Source: Parietichytrium sp. I65-24A (Eukaryota; Sar; Bigyra; Thraustochytrida; Thraustochytriidae). From it: a DNA stretch of 64,000 nucleotides. Under the pieces are notes generated by a model that did not search any database, was not told the DNA's origin, and saw only the letters and a program-made list of their open reading frames with translations. The stretch lies in contig BLSF01000022.1 of the NCBI GenBank assembly GCA_012862575.1, positions 310,001 to 374,000 of the forward strand, given 5' to 3'. The translations under genes and the position numbers were made by a program. How positions within the stretch are numbered: position 1 is the first letter of the stretch; every line of letters begins with the position of its first letter. Below, in pieces: positions 44,135-54,900 of the stretch.

Positions 44135-44728
44135 CTATTTCCGGTGCATAAAGTGCTGCCGTTCCATGAGGTACCTGTGCCTTGCCAAGTCATCTGAGTC
44201 AATACCTGCTCGTAGTGTTCTGGCCGTCGCGCCGCCAGCGCTGCCCTCCTGGATCAATCCGTCCTTTGTCATCACAAACTTTTGCTTGCCAGCCTTTGGC
44301 TCTTTTCTCGACACCACCTTCAAGTACCCCAATTTGGATTGGCCGATCTTGAGCAGCCTTTCAATCCTAGATGCACAGATTCAATCACGCCCATCTATTG
44401 CCGTCAATAAACTCATGAAACAATCATCCCGCCGCTGCCCGGGCGTGTGTCACCCGGCAAGACAAATTCCACACAACCCGCCACCCTTGACGACCACTGC
44501 GCCACTGCGCCAACTTCACTCTGGCGCATCAGCAACACAATGTCTTTCACCCGCGCGCACTTACTCCTCAGGCTCTTGCTGCGAAACATTCTTCCTGAAC
44601 CCAGCTTTAATATCTCTGATGGCGTCCTGGCGCTCTGCGGCGGGCAGCCCTTGCGCCGTGCGCAGCATCACTTTGTACAGTCTCGTCACCGCCTTCGACG
44701 AGTGCTGCGCCAGCTCCTTGGTCGCCAT
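44135..44728 (-). CDS. LYR-motif (complex 1 LYR) family protein, two exons
   Basis: Exons 44728-44565 and 44366-44135 are joined across a 198-nt GTAAGT...TCTAG intron, giving 131 residues. The first exon encodes MATKELAQHSSKAVTRLYKV and then MLRTAQGLP, IRDIKAGFRKN: the LYR family core (L-Y-R/K, a downstream Arg and a terminal F). Here the tripeptide is LYK. The second exon continues IERLLKIGQSKLGYLKVV and a basic conserved-looking C-terminus (DDLARHRYLMERQHFMHRK). LYR proteins are small mitochondrial-matrix factors that bind acyl carrier protein and help assemble respiratory complexes, iron-sulfur proteins or mitoribosomes. Which partner applies is not readable. Neither exon is a long open frame, so the gene is easy to miss. 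The neighbour on the same strand, MAM33, is also mitochondrial. The 12-mer element lies 77 nt upstream of its ATG. Confidence 0.8.
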
Positions 44729-44804
44729 ATCGCTCTCTCTTCGCTCTTCGTCCCTGAGCTTTGTAAGGTCACCGCAGTCCCTGCGCCGTGAAGATAGCCA
44801 AGTT

Positions 44805-44816
44805 TACTGACAGTGA
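44805..44816 (-). promoter_or_regulatory. Dispersed 12-mer TCACTGTCAGTA, copy 3
   Basis: An exact copy in the same orientation as the LYR gene, 77 nt upstream of its ATG. This is the copy best placed to be a promoter or leader element. Confidence 0.4.
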
Positions 44817-44860
44817 ATTCTGAGAGACTGTCGAGGGGTGCGGGAACCTGCGCGCGGCGC

Positions 44861-44893
44861 GAATGAATGAAAGAATGAATGAATGAATGAATG
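44861..44893. repeat. (GAAT)n tetranucleotide repeat
   Basis: Seven to eight GAAT units, about 135 nt upstream of the LYR-protein ATG. Confidence 0.95.
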
Positions 44894-45300
44894 CTCGACC
44901 GACTTAAGGGATGTTGGTGCTGGACGGCGGAAACGGGATTCGCCTTGGCAAAGTGTGGAAAGTACTCTGGCCTGTGCGCTTGAGGACCTCGTTTGCTGCT
45001 GCGTTCATGTCATTATGCATTCGTTTTGGTTTGGGTTTTGGGTTTCAATTTCGTGGACGTGCTGGCGAAGGAAAGGAAGCTTGGTTGCTGCGAACAAAGA
45101 GGGTCATCGCCGAAGGCCGACGGGAAGCGATCGATCGATCGATCAGTGCATGTTTAGGCAAGGTGTTCCGCAAAATAGGTTGTGGTGCGCAATGGAAGCC
45201 AATAGAATAAGAAGAAGCAGACGGGGGCGGTGGAGACGACTGAAAGAGGTCGCGGGCGCGTGAAAAGAGGTGTCAAAGGGCAATTAAGTGGGGTAAAAGT
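44894..45300. other. LYR-MAM33 intergenic region
   Basis: Between the LYR gene and the 3' end of MAM33. A GATC-type run (CGATCGATCGATCGATC, about 45128-45144) is the only notable feature. No gene is supportable. Confidence 0.45.
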
Positions 45301-45981
45301 CTACTTGGATTCGATGAACTTCTTGACGCTGTGCATCCAGTCAACGTACTGGTCAATTTCTTTCTGGTCGGCGATCTGGACGAGGGAGCGGGCCAGCTCA
45401 TTGTCCACGCCGTGGTCGTGGAGGTAGTCGAAGAAGCTCTCCTGCACGTTGTCGTCAAGCTCAGGGAAGACTGGCGAGTATGGGCTGTCAGAGGAGCCAG
45501 CGTTCTTCACGGAGATGCTCTCCAGCAGGAGGGATGGAGATCCGGACTCCTCGTTGTACTGAGCGATGGCTTCGAACACCATTTCTTTGGTACCCTTGTT
45601 GATGAAGATCTCAAAAGGGAGGTTGAGAGAGCCGTCATCGTCCTGCTCCAACTCGCGCGAGTCGAATTCGATGGCAGCGTTGCCGTTATTGAGCACGATG
45701 ACGGACCCAGTGGACTCGGTCTTGTTCACCTTGAACGGCGACTCTCCAAGGAGGTCCTCGAACGTCTCCCTCTCGGTCGCGTTGGCGGACTCCTCCTCGA
45801 TCTCCAGCTGCAGAAATCCGGAGAGCTTGGTGGAGCTCGAGCTAAACCTCTGCGCAAGCGCAGCGCCAGCGTTCCTCTGGGCCAGCAGGGCAACGCTTTT
45901 CTGCGACACCAGTCCGAGGCGCGAGGACGCCGTGCGAGCCACCGTCGGCGCCAGGGCCCTACCCATTCTGGAGAACATCAT
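45301..45981 (-). CDS. MAM33: Mitochondrial matrix acidic protein MAM33/p32 (C1QBP family)
   Basis: 226 residues, single exon. The N-terminus is a mitochondrial presequence of about 45 residues (Arg/Ser/Ala-rich, ending AQRFSSSS). The rest follows the MAM33/p32 fold: an acidic N-terminal helix, the beta segment with VIVLNNGNAAIEFD, LPFEIFINKG and LLLESISV, then the closing helices QESFFDYLHDHGVDNELARS and YVDWMHSVKKFIESK. The family forms doughnut-shaped trimers in the mitochondrial matrix and supports oxidative phosphorylation and mitochondrial ribosome assembly or translation. Length is typical. Two adjacent ATGs open the frame and the first is used. It lies on the same strand as the LYR-family gene downstream. 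Confidence 0.92.
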   Translation of the reverse strand: MMFSRMGRALAPTVARTASSRLGLVSQKSVALLAQRNAGAALAQRFSSSSTKLSGFLQLEIEEESANATERETFEDLLGESPFKVNKTESTGSVIVLNNGNAAIEFDSRELEQDDDGSLNLPFEIFINKGTKEMVFEAIAQYNEESGSPSLLLESISVKNAGSSDSPYSPVFPELDDNVQESFFDYLHDHGVDNELARSLVQIADQKEIDQYVDWMHSVKKFIESK

Positions 45982-47200
45982 CTTGCTGCTCTTGAGATCT
46001 GCGCACTGCCAACAACCGACCGCACGTACTGGAATTGGGTGCTCTGCTGCTCAACTCTCCTGACTCAGTCTGTGCCCGGACCAGACGACAATCTTAGATC
46101 CCTTTTCCTGAGCTGCCTCTGCCATTGCTAAAGCTATCTTCCGTAATTATCGCATGGTGCGGAGGAGTTGCCCAATAAGCCCAATCAATAGCTTAGTTGC
46201 CTTGTAGCTTGGCGAGAACACAGCAGAACAGAACAGAGCAGAACGCCTTGCTTCTCCAAGGACTCATCTCGCGCAATGCAATGCATAGCATGCCCCATTG
46301 TCTCATTCTCTTGTCTCATGCGCGTCTCTGGAGACTCAGTGAAAGTCGATATCGATAGACGCGTCTGAAGTTACAGAAAGACTTGGATGTGTTCTTTCTC
46401 GATCGATGTTTCCGTCGTCTGAGTAGTCTGAGTGATGCGACTCACCAGGAAGATAGATGATCGACCATGAAAGTCAGTCTTTTTCTTACAACCCATACAA
46501 CTCACTTTGCGCCAAGGTACAGTACCAGTACTGAGTACTGGTCTCTCAAGTAAAGTGTGCAGGGTTGTAGTAGCCAATGGCTGGCTGCGCTCTGTCGCTG
46601 CTAATCGGGTGGATCCGGAGACTATGGCAGACTGCTACGAGACGCTCGCGTGGTCCGGTGGGGAACGAAAACTGTCTGGTCCCCTAGCCCGCCCAAATTG
46701 CATTTGCAATAATTTGCGCTAATTGCAACTTACTTTAGCAGTCTCGAGCTCCCGTTGGTCGAGTTGCGCGTCTTGTGTTGAGAGAGCCCGGCCGGCATCT
46801 GGGTTCTGAGCGCAGGATTCTGGCTCATGAGAGAGAAAAAGTTCAGGTTTCAATGAATTTAGCAAGGCGAACGAATTGAACGGCAGTGTTTTTGAGTTCG
46901 AAGAATGTGCCTCTTATGGAACAGGTGTATTGCTGCGCTGTCCTCCTCGGTTGTCTTCCAAACGTACAAGCAGAGGCTTCGAATAATATATAGCTCGAGA
47001 AGTCCGGAGTGGTGGCCCTGACGCTTTTTCATTTGCCCGGTAAAGGTCCAACTTTTCTCGACATTCTGGGTAGACAGAAAGCGTTGCGGACATGGATTTT
47101 GCCGAAGTGTTATGAGGCTTTGAACAGTACAAAAGAATTAAAATCTTGGGAATTTGAAGTAGATTCACGAGAGAAAAGGATACAGCGTTTGAGTAGCGAG
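45982..47200. other. MAM33-SPAG16 intergenic region
   Basis: AACAGA-type repeats near 46213-46245 form the MAM33 leader. A 17-nt perfect palindrome lies at 46525-46541. A minus-strand ATG at 46828 opens 31 codons that end at a good GTAAGT donor (46733), which could be a first exon, but no second exon is convincing. The last 200 nt are SPAG16 3' flank. Confidence 0.4.
46525..46541. repeat. 17-nt palindrome CCAGTACTGAGTACTGG
   Basis: A perfect inverted repeat around a central G. Its half-site AGTACTGG also appears beside the dispersed 12-mer at 50521-50530. Confidence 0.8.
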
Positions 47201-49132
47201 CTAAAGTTTCCAGACCCGGAAGGTATTGTCCGAGCCTGCGCTAATGAAGAATTTGGAGTTAGGATCGAACACGACTGCCTGCACGGCGTCATCGTGGCCG
47301 CGCATCTGAGCCAAAGGCTGGCCAGCCACTGTATCAAACATTTTAATGGATCCATCGTCGCTGGCTGCAGACAGCACTGAACCGCTCTTGTCGTATGCAA
47401 CGCAATTCAAAGCATGCGAGCCGCTATCTAGGGTGAATATCTCCTTGACCATTCTGACGTCCCAAACCTTAACTATACCGTCTGCATCACATGAAGCAAT
47501 GTTGTCTCCCTTAATATTCATCGCAAGGCTATTGCACGCATTATTGTGCCCAAAGAAGGTCTGAATGCAAAGGCCCGAGCGTGGATCCCACATCGAAACC
47601 GTTTTGTCTCCGGACGCGGTGCAAAGGTTACTGGAAAACGGCTGGAACATCACTGCGTTCACACTGTCCACGTGCCCCCGGATTGTCTGTCGAACACGAT
47701 GGTATTCTACGTCCCACAGTTTGGCAGTGTGATCCATGGAGCAGGACGCGAAAAAGTTTCCAGTGTAGTGCCACGCAACATCCCAAACTGGCTGGGCGTG
47801 ATCAGTTAGAGTAACGGTGCAAGCCGCTCGCTCAAAGTCCCACAGCTTGACAGTTCCGTCGCCGGCGCAGCTCAATAAGTGTGTTCCTTTTGGGTTGAAA
47901 TCTACCCCTGAGACCCAATCGGCATGGCCCTCACCACACATGATGAGGTCTCCATTCGGAATGCTCCATAGCTTCCAGGTGTGATCGTCAGACGCGGTGG
48001 CAATAACTTGTTTGCGGGGGTGGTAGGCCAAAGCCGAGATTGCGTTCACGTGACCCTCGAACGTCTTGAGGAGTTGAAGGTTTTTGACGTTTGGAACATC
48101 GAACACTTGGTCCAAATACGGGTTGGGTGGGTCCTCGTCTGGAAGCCCAAAGCTGGCGACTGCAGGTTTCGATTTAACGCTGCTGTTCGCTTTAATTCCT
48201 GTAGAGCCGGACTTTCGCTTTGACGGCGAGCTAACTGCGGAAGAGTCGCTGAGCGTTGCGCTGCGAGACTTGGTTGTCTTACTCGCACCTCTTCCTTTGG
48301 GAACCAAGGATCCAGACATACCGGAGCCTGTGTCTGCGTTTCCGTCCTCGAGGTTCTCGAGCGACCGCACGTGAGCCTCAAGGGACTCGCTTCTAGTGGC
48401 CAACTTGTCTCTCTCGATTTTCATTAGCATCTTCTCCTTCATTGCTAATTCATACTTTTGGCGGAGCTGTGCAATTGTGGGTTCGTAGGTCTGGTAATGC
48501 TTCTTGAGGCGCTTGATCTCGCCGATGAGCTTGTTTTTCTCCTGTACTACGCGCTTGTGGTTCAGACGATGGTAGTCGCGCTCCTTTCGGAATTTGTCCC
48601 AGGTAGACTGTGCCTTCTCTGCAATGGACTTGACTCTATCCAGTTCGCCACGCAGGAATTTGACATTTTCATCAAGTTCTTGATTGCGAAGGTATATGTC
48701 TGGGACCGCGCCCACCTGCTCTTCGCTGAGCTTGCCTTTGGCTTCTAGCTCGTACCATTCCGTGTTGAAGCTGTCTAGAGTCCTCTCCATGCCCAGCTTA
48801 ATTAAGAAAGAGCGGAAAAAGTCGTCGATGACTGCGGGCCGCACTACTGTGCGAGTTTCGCGAGCGTCGCCCTTGCCCCCTTTCGTGACGTTGACATCTG
48901 CTTCTTTGCCTTCGACCCTCGAGTCCGTCTCCGTCTGTCGCGCCGTTTTGATAGCTGTCCGCTGTAAACTTTTCTCTATAGAAGCAAGGGTCTCCTCTGC
49001 GCCCAGGTCGAAAGCATCATCATCTTCGTCCGAGTCAGAGGGAGGCACGTCCTCGTACTCAAAGTCCTCATCGTCCGACAGGTACTCGCACGAAACCACT
49101 TGAACGCTGTCCCCAGTCTTGTGCTCCCCCAT
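47201..49132 (-). CDS. SPAG16: SPAG16/PF20 axonemal central-apparatus WD40 protein
   Basis: 643 residues (human SPAG16 is 631), single exon. After an acidic N-terminus (DDEDFEYEDVPPSDSDEDDD) come a LisH-like segment (about 108-145, FFRSFLIKLGMERTLDSFNT), a coiled coil (about 150-260, with DYHRLNHKRVVQEKNKLI and KKHYQTYEPTIAQLRQKYE), a Ser/Lys-rich linker, and seven WD40 repeats (about 347-643) that begin LKTFEGHVNAISALAYHP. The coiled-coil and WD40 sequence follow SPAG16/PF20 rather than katanin p80. PF20 sits on the bridge between the two central-pair microtubules and is needed for flagellar motility. The ATG at 49132 is chosen because the open frame above it translates a GGTACAC repeat. The leader repeat is 49227-49252. 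Confidence 0.92.
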   Translation of the reverse strand: MGEHKTGDSVQVVSCEYLSDDEDFEYEDVPPSDSDEDDDAFDLGAEETLASIEKSLQRTAIKTARQTETDSRVEGKEADVNVTKGGKGDARETRTVVRPAVIDDFFRSFLIKLGMERTLDSFNTEWYELEAKGKLSEEQVGAVPDIYLRNQELDENVKFLRGELDRVKSIAEKAQSTWDKFRKERDYHRLNHKRVVQEKNKLIGEIKRLKKHYQTYEPTIAQLRQKYELAMKEKMLMKIERDKLATRSESLEAHVRSLENLEDGNADTGSGMSGSLVPKGRGASKTTKSRSATLSDSSAVSSPSKRKSGSTGIKANSSVKSKPAVASFGLPDEDPPNPYLDQVFDVPNVKNLQLLKTFEGHVNAISALAYHPRKQVIATASDDHTWKLWSIPNGDLIMCGEGHADWVSGVDFNPKGTHLLSCAGDGTVKLWDFERAACTVTLTDHAQPVWDVAWHYTGNFFASCSMDHTAKLWDVEYHRVRQTIRGHVDSVNAVMFQPFSSNLCTASGDKTVSMWDPRSGLCIQTFFGHNNACNSLAMNIKGDNIASCDADGIVKVWDVRMVKEIFTLDSGSHALNCVAYDKSGSVLSAASDDGSIKMFDTVAGQPLAQMRGHDDAVQAVVFDPNSKFFISAGSDNTFRVWKL

Positions 49133-49226
49133 CGTGTCCGGTGACTCTTGTTTCGGAATGAGACTCACCCCGCAGCGCGGAAGTGCGTGAGCTTGCAGAC
49201 CGACCGACCAACTCGAGCGTCCTAGG

Positions 49227-49252
49227 TACTCGGTACACGGTACACGGTACAC
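49227..49252. repeat. GGTACAC heptamer repeat in the SPAG16 leader
   Basis: Three to four copies of a GTAC-containing unit, about 95 nt upstream of the ATG. Confidence 0.9.
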
Positions 49253-50529
49253 GATAGCTCCGACAATGAGAGTGCTCTTGCTCGTCAATCCAAGCGCTGA
49301 CCTCAACAAAACGCTCGCGCAAGGAGTGCCGCCTTGACTCTTGTTGCTGATCCCCGTCTCTGAGCGTGAGTATCGTATTGCACTCTCTCGAATAGCGGAC
49401 TTTGAGCGACCAAGATGCTAGGCGCGGGAAGACTTGGGAAATAAGTATTGCAGGCTATCTGTCGTCCGCTGTTTGTCAGGCCGTTCAATCCTCTTCTCCA
49501 CGTCGTTCTATCGTTCATTGAAGGTGGAATAGAGCTGTGATTGACTTTGAAACTTGCGCGAAGTTTGCAGTCAGCAACGTTTTGTTTGCATTTGCTTTTG
49601 CTTTTGTTCTTTTCTCTGTTAAAATAAAATGGCATTGCATTCGGCCCGTGCCTGTCACTAACGGCATCTCGCAAACTATCCGGTAACGAACTCTTCTCTT
49701 GTTCTTCGCTCCTCCCACGCGCCAGGACGGCGTCTGACGACACGAAGATGTCTATGTTATGATACGCTTGATAGGGTAAATAGTAGTAAAGCCTTCAAAG
49801 TAAAGGCCATAGAAATGAGAGGTACGTAACGAGAGCGTCTGTGTGTCGTCGGTCGGACAATAGAAAGAATAGAAAGTCTGCTTTCTCAGCTTTCAGTGCT
49901 TTCTCATTTCTTTTCACTGAACAGGAAGAAAACATATAAGAACGATGGATCTTGCTTCCTTTTCTTTAACTTTTCAAAGGGATTGCCAGCGCATTGACGC
50001 AATAGTTAATTCGTTTGCGTCGTTGGCACTTTTTCAGCATCCTTTCATCGGCCAGTGAGGACAGTGCGTTTACTTTTGAATTTGTGTTGGTTTCCGATCT
50101 CGATCCTTCCCAAAAAGATCGAAAAAGTCAAACAAAACTCAACAATTAACTTTAAAAGGTCTGTTTGTGGTGTCTGTGGACGATAGGGTCTACAGACGAG
50201 ATTTTCTTTCACGTCTTTGTGAACTGAGTTTTGCACATTTTGGTCTGCCTGTGAATTCCAGCCCAATTCATCTCTGCCCACCCAGGGGCTGAGGTTTTCC
50301 AAGAGCTGGAGGAATGAGGAGGCACTCTGTAGGCCACACGATGATACATCAAAGCGTTCGTGACAGCGACGAGGGCAAAAGTCCACATTCCTCACTTGCA
50401 AAAGCGCCGCCAAATCTTGGCAAGGACGGGTCCAACCACAGAGCAAGAGCAGAAGAGACGAGAAGAGGAGCGAAGAGAAAAGAGAAAACCCTTCCGGTGT
50501 GGCATTGACCGTCACGGCGTGAGTACTGG

Positions 50530-50541
50530 TACTGACAGTGA
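50530..50541 (-). promoter_or_regulatory. Dispersed 12-mer TCACTGTCAGTA, copy 4
   Basis: On the minus strand it reads GTACTCACTGTCAGTACC, identical over 18 nt to the copy at 35767-35784, and continues into AGTACTCAC. Confidence 0.45.
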
Positions 50542-51666
50542 GTACGAGCGCAGTATCGACGATGGTCGAAGCAGTCGAAGCAAACCAAAGCAATGTTCAT
50601 TGAAAAGCATTGCATTCATTTCTGACATGCAAATGCACACCTTCGCACATCGCACATAGCAAACACTCAACACTCAAGGACGATCAGAATTCAGAAATCA
50701 GATTCAAACAATCTAACCTAGAACTCGTTATCTTAATTCTTCTAATTATAGCTAGTCCTCCGAGGTACCGGTTTTAGTGCCGTAGTGCCATGGTACGGTG
50801 CACTCAGCAGTACAGTAAGACCGCCTGTACCCCTGCTACCCGGTTCCTAAATCTTCCATACCATCTACCAACACCACTACGCCACTTCCATTAGGGTCGG
50901 GTCCTATCTGTCCATAGTGACTGGAATAGTACTCCTCCTATATACTTACATGTGTGCTCTATGACAAGCCATAGCCAGGGCTAACCCCTCCTGGACCTCG
51001 CATGAAGTACGGCACCTACGGCAAACATATATTTTCATGCTAAGGGGCTACTTCTTAAGCTACCACGTGCACATGTCCAGCCGCAGTGCTAATACTTTTG
51101 ATAAGTACCATTACTCCCACTTGAAGTAGGAGGTGTTATGGAGGGGAGTAGCAGTGGGGGAGGGGCGAGAGAGGAGGGAGAAGGGAGGCTTCTCAAATTG
51201 TCTGGACAGTGAGAGAAGGCAAAGTTCACACTCGCAGATACCCGCTTACTCAGACACATCATTGAGTTGATTGATTGTTGATTGTTTGTTGATTGAGCGA
51301 CTGTGACTTCTGATGGATTGACTGTAAATTTGGTAGAGGGAATGTGCGCAAAGCTCCCCTTGCTCAAATTGCAAACACAAATTGATTGACTGCCAGTGCT
51401 CACTGAACAAAACACATTTATACATCGACACATAGATCGTTCAACTCATTGCACTCCGTCCTCTCTCTCCTTCGCCTCTCTCCTCTCGCCTCTCTCCTCC
51501 CTCCCATTCCCTCCCCTTACTTACCCTCGCGCCGCCTACCCCCTCCTACCGCAAACATTAGCACCGAGTACACATGCACACCCGTCGCGGTTGTTAGATG
51601 TTTGACTGCCACAGTAGTCACAGTAGTCACAGTCTGCCAACTCCAATGCGAGCACTGCGAGGACTG

Positions 51667-51748
51667 CAACAAACAAACAAACAAACAAACAAACAAACAG
51701 AGAGAGAGAGAGAGCGGCAGAGCCACAAGCAGAAAGCAGAAAGCAGAA
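51667..51748. repeat. (CAAA)n, (AG)n and AGAAAGC repeats
   Basis: Three adjacent short tandem repeats in the myosin leader side. Confidence 0.9.
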
Positions 51749-51904
51749 AGCAGAGAAGCAGTGAGAAGGAAGGGAGCTGCGGAGAGCGGTTGGCACCGCA
51801 ACGCGTTCATTGGGCGGGCGACGGAGCGCGGAGGTTGTTTGCGTGCACGGTCTTTGAGTGAGCGAGGAGGAGCGGCTGCTGCTTTGCCTGCGTTTGGAGT
51901 GGGT

Positions 51905-51907
51905 CGG

Positions 51908-51938
<31 letters not shown>

Positions 51939-51958
51939 GTTGATTGGTTGGTTGGTTG
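51905..51958. repeat. (GATT)n/(GGTT)n tetranucleotide repeat
   Basis: GATT units grade into GGTT units, ending about 34 nt before the myosin ATG. Confidence 0.95.
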
Positions 51959-51991
51959 TCCGGGTGCGTGGAACGGGGTGGAGCGGTCAAA

Positions 51992-54900
51992 ATGCGGCGA
52001 TCCAAGGGAAATGGCGTCAACCGCGTCGAGATACAGGAGCGCCGCGTGGTGGGCGTGGAAGACATGGTGCTGCTGCCGAGGATTGAGAACGACGCCATCG
52101 TGCAGAACCTCCAGCAGAGGTTCTCGGCCAAGCAGATCTACACGTACATCGGACCGGTGCTGATCGCGTGCAACCCTTTCGAGTGGCTGCGGCTGTACGA
52201 GCCTTACCACGTCAAGCAGCACGAGAACGGCGTGCGTGCAGACTTGGAGCCGCATATCTTTGCAGTCGCAGAGTCTGCCTTCAGGACAATGCTCTCCGAA
52301 GAGGAGAAACAATGTATCATCATTTCAGGGGAATCCGGCGCTGGCAAGACTGAGGCTGCCAAGCAGATCATGAACTACATCGCAGCGATCAGTGGCAACG
52401 GCGGGAATGACAGAGCCGTGCAGGAAGTCAAGGACATCGTACTTGACTCAAACCCGGCGCTGGAGGCATTTGGGAATGCGATGACGCTCAGAAACAACAA
52501 CTCCAGTCGCTTCGGAAAGTACTTTGAGCTGCGGTTCGACCTAGCTGGAGGCGGCACTCCGCGCGGTGGCTACGTAACCAACTACTTGCTGGAAAAAAGC
52601 CGCATTGTCAAGCCAGGCCCCGGAGAGCGCTCGTTCCACATCTTTTACCAGCTCCTCGCTGGCGCGCCAAGGGAGCTACAGGGCAGCCTGGCGCTCTCGG
52701 GTCGCCCCGAGGACTACAACATGCTCCGCATGTCGGGTGTGAGCGAGATCAACAACTCTGGCGGTCGCGTGAATGATGCCAAGGAGTTCAAGGAGACCTG
52801 CCATTCTTTGCAAACCATCAACATCTTTCCAGAAGACCAGCACGAGTTTTTTCTCATCGTGTCGATCGTCTTGCACATGAGCAACATCGATTTCCACGCC
52901 GTCAATATTGACGGCGCTGAAGGCTGCCAAGTATCCAACGAAAGCGCTGTGCGCACAGCTGCTGGCCTCTTGGAGGTAGACCCTGGCGCTCTTGCCTACG
53001 CGATGACTTACCGTACCCTGACCACAATGGCGCCAGGAGGGCGCGTGGAAACGTACCAGGTGCCGCAAAACCCCACCCAGGCACGCGCCAGCAGAGATGC
53101 GCTGGCAAAAGATCTTTACGCGCGACTCTTCGACCTGTTGGTGCAAAACGTCAATAGCTCCCTCAAGAGCTGCGGGAGCAACACTCGAGCCTCCATTCGC
53201 CGCGAAGTGCGTCAGATTGGAGAAGATGATGGCCTCTCTATTGGGGTTCTCGATATTTATGGATTTGAGATTTTCGAGGAGAATCACTTTGAGCAGTTCT
53301 GCATCAACTACGTCAACGAAAAGCTACAGCAGATCTTCATTGAGCTTACGCTCAAGTCGGAGCAGGAGGATTACGCTGCCGAAGGCATCGCTTGGACGCC
53401 GATTCCGTTCTTCGATAACAAGGTGGTGTGCGAGCTCATCGAGTCCAAGAGACCTCCTGGTGTGTTTGCCATCCTGGATGACACATGCCGCACTGCGCAT
53501 GCGCTTGGAAGTGCAGATGGTAAATTTCTGGATCAGCTCACGTCTTTGCAGAGCAAGCATCAACACTACTCCAAGTTCAGGGCAGGGTTTACCATCCTCC
53601 ACTATGCTGGAAGCGTGAGCTACTCTGTCGAGGGCTTTATCGAAGCAAACAAAGACGTTCTCGGTCAGGATTTGCAGCTCCTGGTCAAGTCCTCCGCGAA
53701 CGCGTTTCTTCAAAGCCTATATCCCGAGGAGGTGGACTTGGACCAGCGCCGTCAGCCTACCACAGCAGGTTTCAAGATCAAGCAGCAGTGCGGCGAGCTC
53801 GTGTACGCTCTGCTAGACTGCAACCCTCATTATGTTCGCTGCATCAAGTCAAACGATCAAAAGTCTGCCGGCATGTTTGACGTGCAGCGCGTCACTCACC
53901 AGGTTCGCTATCTCGGGTTGCTGGAGAACGTCAAAGTGCGCCGCGCTGGGTTTGCTCTCCGCATGGAGTTTCATCGCTTTATCCACCGCTTCAAGGTGCT
54001 TGGGGCCGGCAAGATCGACCCTCGCGTGTTTGCCACCGGCTCTGACTACGACATCGCGTACGCCATCCTGGACTGTGCCGCGTACTCGCTCAAATCGCTA
54101 CAACAACCAGGCGAAGCGCAGCTCGGTCGCACCAAGGTTTTTATTAAAAGCCCAGAGACCTTTGCCGAGCTTCAAGAGTTGCGCAAGGAACTGGTGAGCG
54201 TGCAAGTGATCAAAATCCAAAACCTCTGGAGGCGCTTTGCCAATCGAAGGGATCTTGTGGATCTCCGCGTGGAGATGTCTGACCTCTTTAACGAGCGCGG
54301 AAAGGAGTCCACACCAGTGGATCTCTTGCGGCCATACTTTGCGTTCTACATCAAAGATAAGGAGCTCATGGAATCCATCTCTAGGATGTTGGAGCTTTAC
54401 CAGCTGGAAGAAATCAAGAAAGAGAAGATCGAATACACTGAGGTCTTGAAGAAAATGAATAGCCAAGGCATGCTTGAACCAGTGGTATTTGTTCTCACCG
54501 ACCAAGCGATGTACATTGCAGTCTACGAGATGCTCCCTATGCCAAAACTGAAGCCAGGCCAAGACCCAAGAATGCTCAACCAGAGGCCTCAGTTCAGACT
54601 CAGTCTGCGCAGAAGAACCCTGTTGCGATACGTGGAGACAATTCTACTTTCCCTCGAAGCCGACGATCTCATGTGCATCATGCTCCAGCCTCAGGGCAAA
54701 GAGATGCCAGATAAATCAAACTGGGTGGACAAGAAGAAGATCAAGCGATGCATGGCAACCCAGCAACCGTTTTCCTTCTTTGGAAAGAGCAAACACCAGT
54801 GCCATTACACTGGCGGTGTGTTTGTCAAGGAGGAGATGACCAAGATTCCGCTCCCAGACAAGGGCTTTTACCAGCCGGTCGAAGTGCACGTTTCTGTTCC

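Larger units (their letters stand above)
49133..51991. other. SPAG16-myosin divergent intergenic region
   Basis: Head-to-head region of 2.9 kb with promoters for both genes. It holds a GGTACAC repeat (49227-49252), one exact dispersed 12-mer (50530-50541), a GTAC/GGTACC-rich patch (50762-50812), and (CAAA)n, AGAAAGC and GATT/GGTT repeats ahead of the myosin start. No gene is supportable. Confidence 0.5.

Noticed and set aside
44112-44810. 232-codon plus-strand frame over the LYR gene
   Set aside because: The minus strand gives a spliced LYR-family protein with exact phases. The plus frame has no motif and does not start with ATG in a good context.
46734-46828. Minus-strand ATG followed by 31 codons and a GTAAGT donor
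   Set aside because: Looks like a first exon, but no acceptor and second exon of coding character were found between it and MAM33.
47009-47380. 123-codon plus frame at the SPAG16 3' end
   Set aside because: It overlaps the last WD40 repeat of SPAG16 antisense and has no motif.
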